Shown here: in pieces, positions 62,578 to 64,000 of the stretch | How the letters are laid out: every line of letters begins with the position of its first letter | How positions within the stretch are numbered: the stretch's first letter is position 1 | Assembly (NCBI GenBank): GCA_023091665.1 | Contig: JALJCQ010000013.1 | Location: 3,410,001 to 3,474,000 of the forward strand | Direction of reading: 5' to 3' | Length of the DNA: 64,000 nt | Origin: Pythium myriotylum | Taxonomy: Eukaryota > Oomycota > Peronosporomycetes > Pythiales > Pythiaceae | Notes under the pieces: generated by a model | The model's input: only the letters and a program-made list of their open reading frames with translations | Databases searched by the model: none | What the model was told of the DNA's origin: nothing | Made by a program: the position numbers and the translations under genes

Positions 62578-64000
62578 CTACATATCGAGAGAACGCTGAG
62601 GTTCGATCAAGTCCCAACGATAGGTGCCGTTGGCGTTGCCGTGGTCAACGTCACACATACCCAAGCTTTCATCATCGCTTTTACACACCGGACTTCCGAA
62701 TAACGAAAATGTGTGGTGAGCGAATAGGCCACGCGCTCGACGACTCCACCACATTTTAAGTTGCTCAGATAGATGAGATACTTCAGTATACTCCGCCAGA
62801 ACCAACACCAACTCGGACGTGTCGCCGATAGAGTTCGGCCAGGTTTTAAGAGGGTTACCAGAAAGCTGAAGAGCAACCAAATTCATGGGGGCTAGGATGT
62901 TTTCGTCGATTGACTTGAGTTTATTACTGACCAGCCGAAGTTTCCGAATATTCAGCATCGCGAAACTTGAAGGCAGACGTTCGACTTGAGTGAACTGCAA
63001 ACTGAACAAATCGAGTTTTCTTGCCCGCCACAATTCTCTAAGATTGTCCGGTAGCCTGGTGACGTTGCTTCTTGCGATGGAGAACCGCGAAAAACCTTTT
63101 GGCATGTCGTCATGTAACAGCCCGTGTGGAAAAGTTACAAAGTCGCTCGCAAACCAGTTGAAGTTGGTCAGCGACCGTAGAGTTTTCGATGTTGCGGCTG
63201 CCTCCATAGGCCACTGGATCAGCGTTGAGTTGTAGAGGTCAAGGTCGGCCAGCTCTTGAAATTCGCCAAGAATCTGTGGGATTTCCAATGCCGAGCAATG
63301 CGTAATGATGAGCTTCCTGAGCACTGATCTGTCTAGTGGGTTCAATATTGATGCGATCTCCGTGAATGATCCCACGATTCGCGCGCGATAGCAATTGATT
63401 TGCATGACCGAACATGGTGCACCAACTGCACCCCACGTGCGAAAAGATAGACGACAGACTATTCCCGGAGAACCCTCAACATACGAAGAAGCCTGAACGT
63501 GGACGCTTAGAACGAAGATGCTCCAAGCTATCATGAGTGCATGAAATCCAAAATGGGCTCGGTGCGACGCCCGCACAATCGTCGGTTTATAGAAACCATT
63601 CGTGGCGCCGCAATGCCATTGATCTAGCGAAGATGGATTGTGTGAGTCAACGATCTTCATTGATAATCGCTTCGTGGCTGCTGTCTTTTTCACTTGAGCA
63701 GAGACCCCATCACCCTGTTGATCTTTTTGAACAAGTGTTTTCGCTAAGTTCAAGCATGAAAACACTGTTGCATGTGGCATCATTGTGGCTAGGAAGTCGG
63801 GCATTGAGGTGACACAGAACTGACGAATCTCTTCTAGGGATGAGGCAAACAGGACATCGTTGTTGATGATATTGATTGGCATCGACCCGATGGCGAGGTT
63901 ATACGACGTTACGTATGGATAGACAACGCAGATAGGGATTATAGCGGCGCAGCAGAAGTCAAACGTCATATCGACCAATACGCTCAAAAACCGCCGAGCA
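62578..64000 (-). CDS. Polytopic membrane protein with leucine-rich C-terminal ectodomain (family copy 2, 5' end outside the window)
   Basis: The minus-strand frame is open from the right edge to a TAG at 62580-62578, 474 codons. The first codons (ARRFLSVLVDMTFDFCCAAI) align with the fourth-helix region of the gene at 32249-34444 (LRRILCLLCDAVLDVVSSIG), so about 240 residues lie outside the window. A Ser/Lys linker is followed by a membrane helix (HALMIAWSIFVLSVHV) and an ectodomain with paired Cys (CSVMQINC), leucine-rich units (LRKLIITHCSALEIPQILGE, LADLDLYNSTLIQWP, VTRLPDNLRELWRARKLDLF, NIRKLRLVSNKLKSIDEN, MNLVALQLSGNPLKTWPNSI) and FGSPVC. The repeats are more regular than in copy 1. Function unknown. 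Confidence 0.82.
   Translation of the reverse strand, partial: ARRFLSVLVDMTFDFCCAAIIPICVVYPYVTSYNLAIGSMPINIINNDVLFASSLEEIRQFCVTSMPDFLATMMPHATVFSCLNLAKTLVQKDQQGDGVSAQVKKTAATKRLSMKIVDSHNPSSLDQWHCGATNGFYKPTIVRASHRAHFGFHALMIAWSIFVLSVHVQASSYVEGSPGIVCRLSFRTWGAVGAPCSVMQINCYRARIVGSFTEIASILNPLDRSVLRKLIITHCSALEIPQILGEFQELADLDLYNSTLIQWPMEAAATSKTLRSLTNFNWFASDFVTFPHGLLHDDMPKGFSRFSIARSNVTRLPDNLRELWRARKLDLFSLQFTQVERLPSSFAMLNIRKLRLVSNKLKSIDENILAPMNLVALQLSGNPLKTWPNSIGDTSELVLVLAEYTEVSHLSEQLKMWWSRRARGLFAHHTFSLFGSPVCKSDDESLGMCDVDHGNANGTYRWDLIEPQRSLDM

Noticed and set aside
1..64000. tRNA or rRNA genes and CRISPR arrays
   Set aside because: I saw no cloverleaf-forming stretch with a T-loop consensus, no rRNA signature and no regularly spaced repeats; the genes are eukaryotic.

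Overview
The window looks like nuclear DNA of a flagellate oomycete, probably of the Pythium/Phytophthora group. It has GC-rich, compact genes with few short GT-AG introns (59-84 nt in the models below). It carries a PTHB1/BBS9 gene, which fits a zoospore-forming lineage, and plant-like signalling proteins (CRIB-RhoGAP, ubiquitin-like/PI4-kinase gamma). Between the genes lie nested LINE and Ty3/Gypsy copies. The taxon is an inference: no rRNA or other marker is present.

Left part (1-22.4 kb): three paralogues of a secreted or membrane-anchored serine peptidase (alpha/beta hydrolase, S33/TAP-like). One is cut by the left edge (minus), one is at 14.1-16.1 kb (minus) and one at 20.3-22.4 kb (plus). 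The two complete copies share an intron at the same codon. Between the first two sits a nearly complete LINE of about 10 kb (LINE A, minus, 3432-13405) flanked by a perfect 19-bp target-site duplication. Its ORF1 carries a CCHC knuckle and an OTU-like cysteine protease domain. Its ORF2 carries an AP endonuclease, reverse transcriptase, CCHC finger and RNase H domain, and ORF1 and ORF2 overlap by ATGA. A smaller terminal-inverted-repeat element lies within its 3' end.

Central gene block (22.7-39.4 kb): an unrecognised oomycete-type protein, a UBL-PI4K gamma kinase convergent with it, BBS9 divergent from the kinase, a four-exon coiled-coil protein, a polytopic membrane protein with a leucine-rich tail, a decayed copy of an LRR-like gene, and an intact putatively N-myristoylated LRR-like gene.

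Retroelement block (39.9-54.2 kb): the first 58 codons of an S9-type peptidase are cut off by a degenerate LINE (B). A second, 5'-truncated LINE (C, close to LINE A and also carrying the OTU domain) abuts it. LINE C is itself cut by the 3' LTR of a truncated chromodomain-bearing Ty3/Gypsy element (minus).

Right part (55.2-64 kb): a secreted protein with an internal duplication and a Gly/Tyr/Trp-rich tail, a CRIB-RhoGAP, a type II membrane glycosyltransferase divergent from a GDA1/CD39-like membrane protein with degenerate active-site motifs, and, running off the right edge, a second copy of the membrane/LRR family.

A 9-mer, GCGGAGAAC, often within palindromes, recurs upstream of BBS9/PI4K, the coiled-coil gene and the RhoGAP gene and may be a shared promoter element. 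The strongest candidates for something unusual are the LINE family (OTU protease in ORF1, ATGA/GTGA coupling, an RNase H domain whose four catalytic acids are all replaced in LINE A) and the GCGGAGAAC promoter motif.
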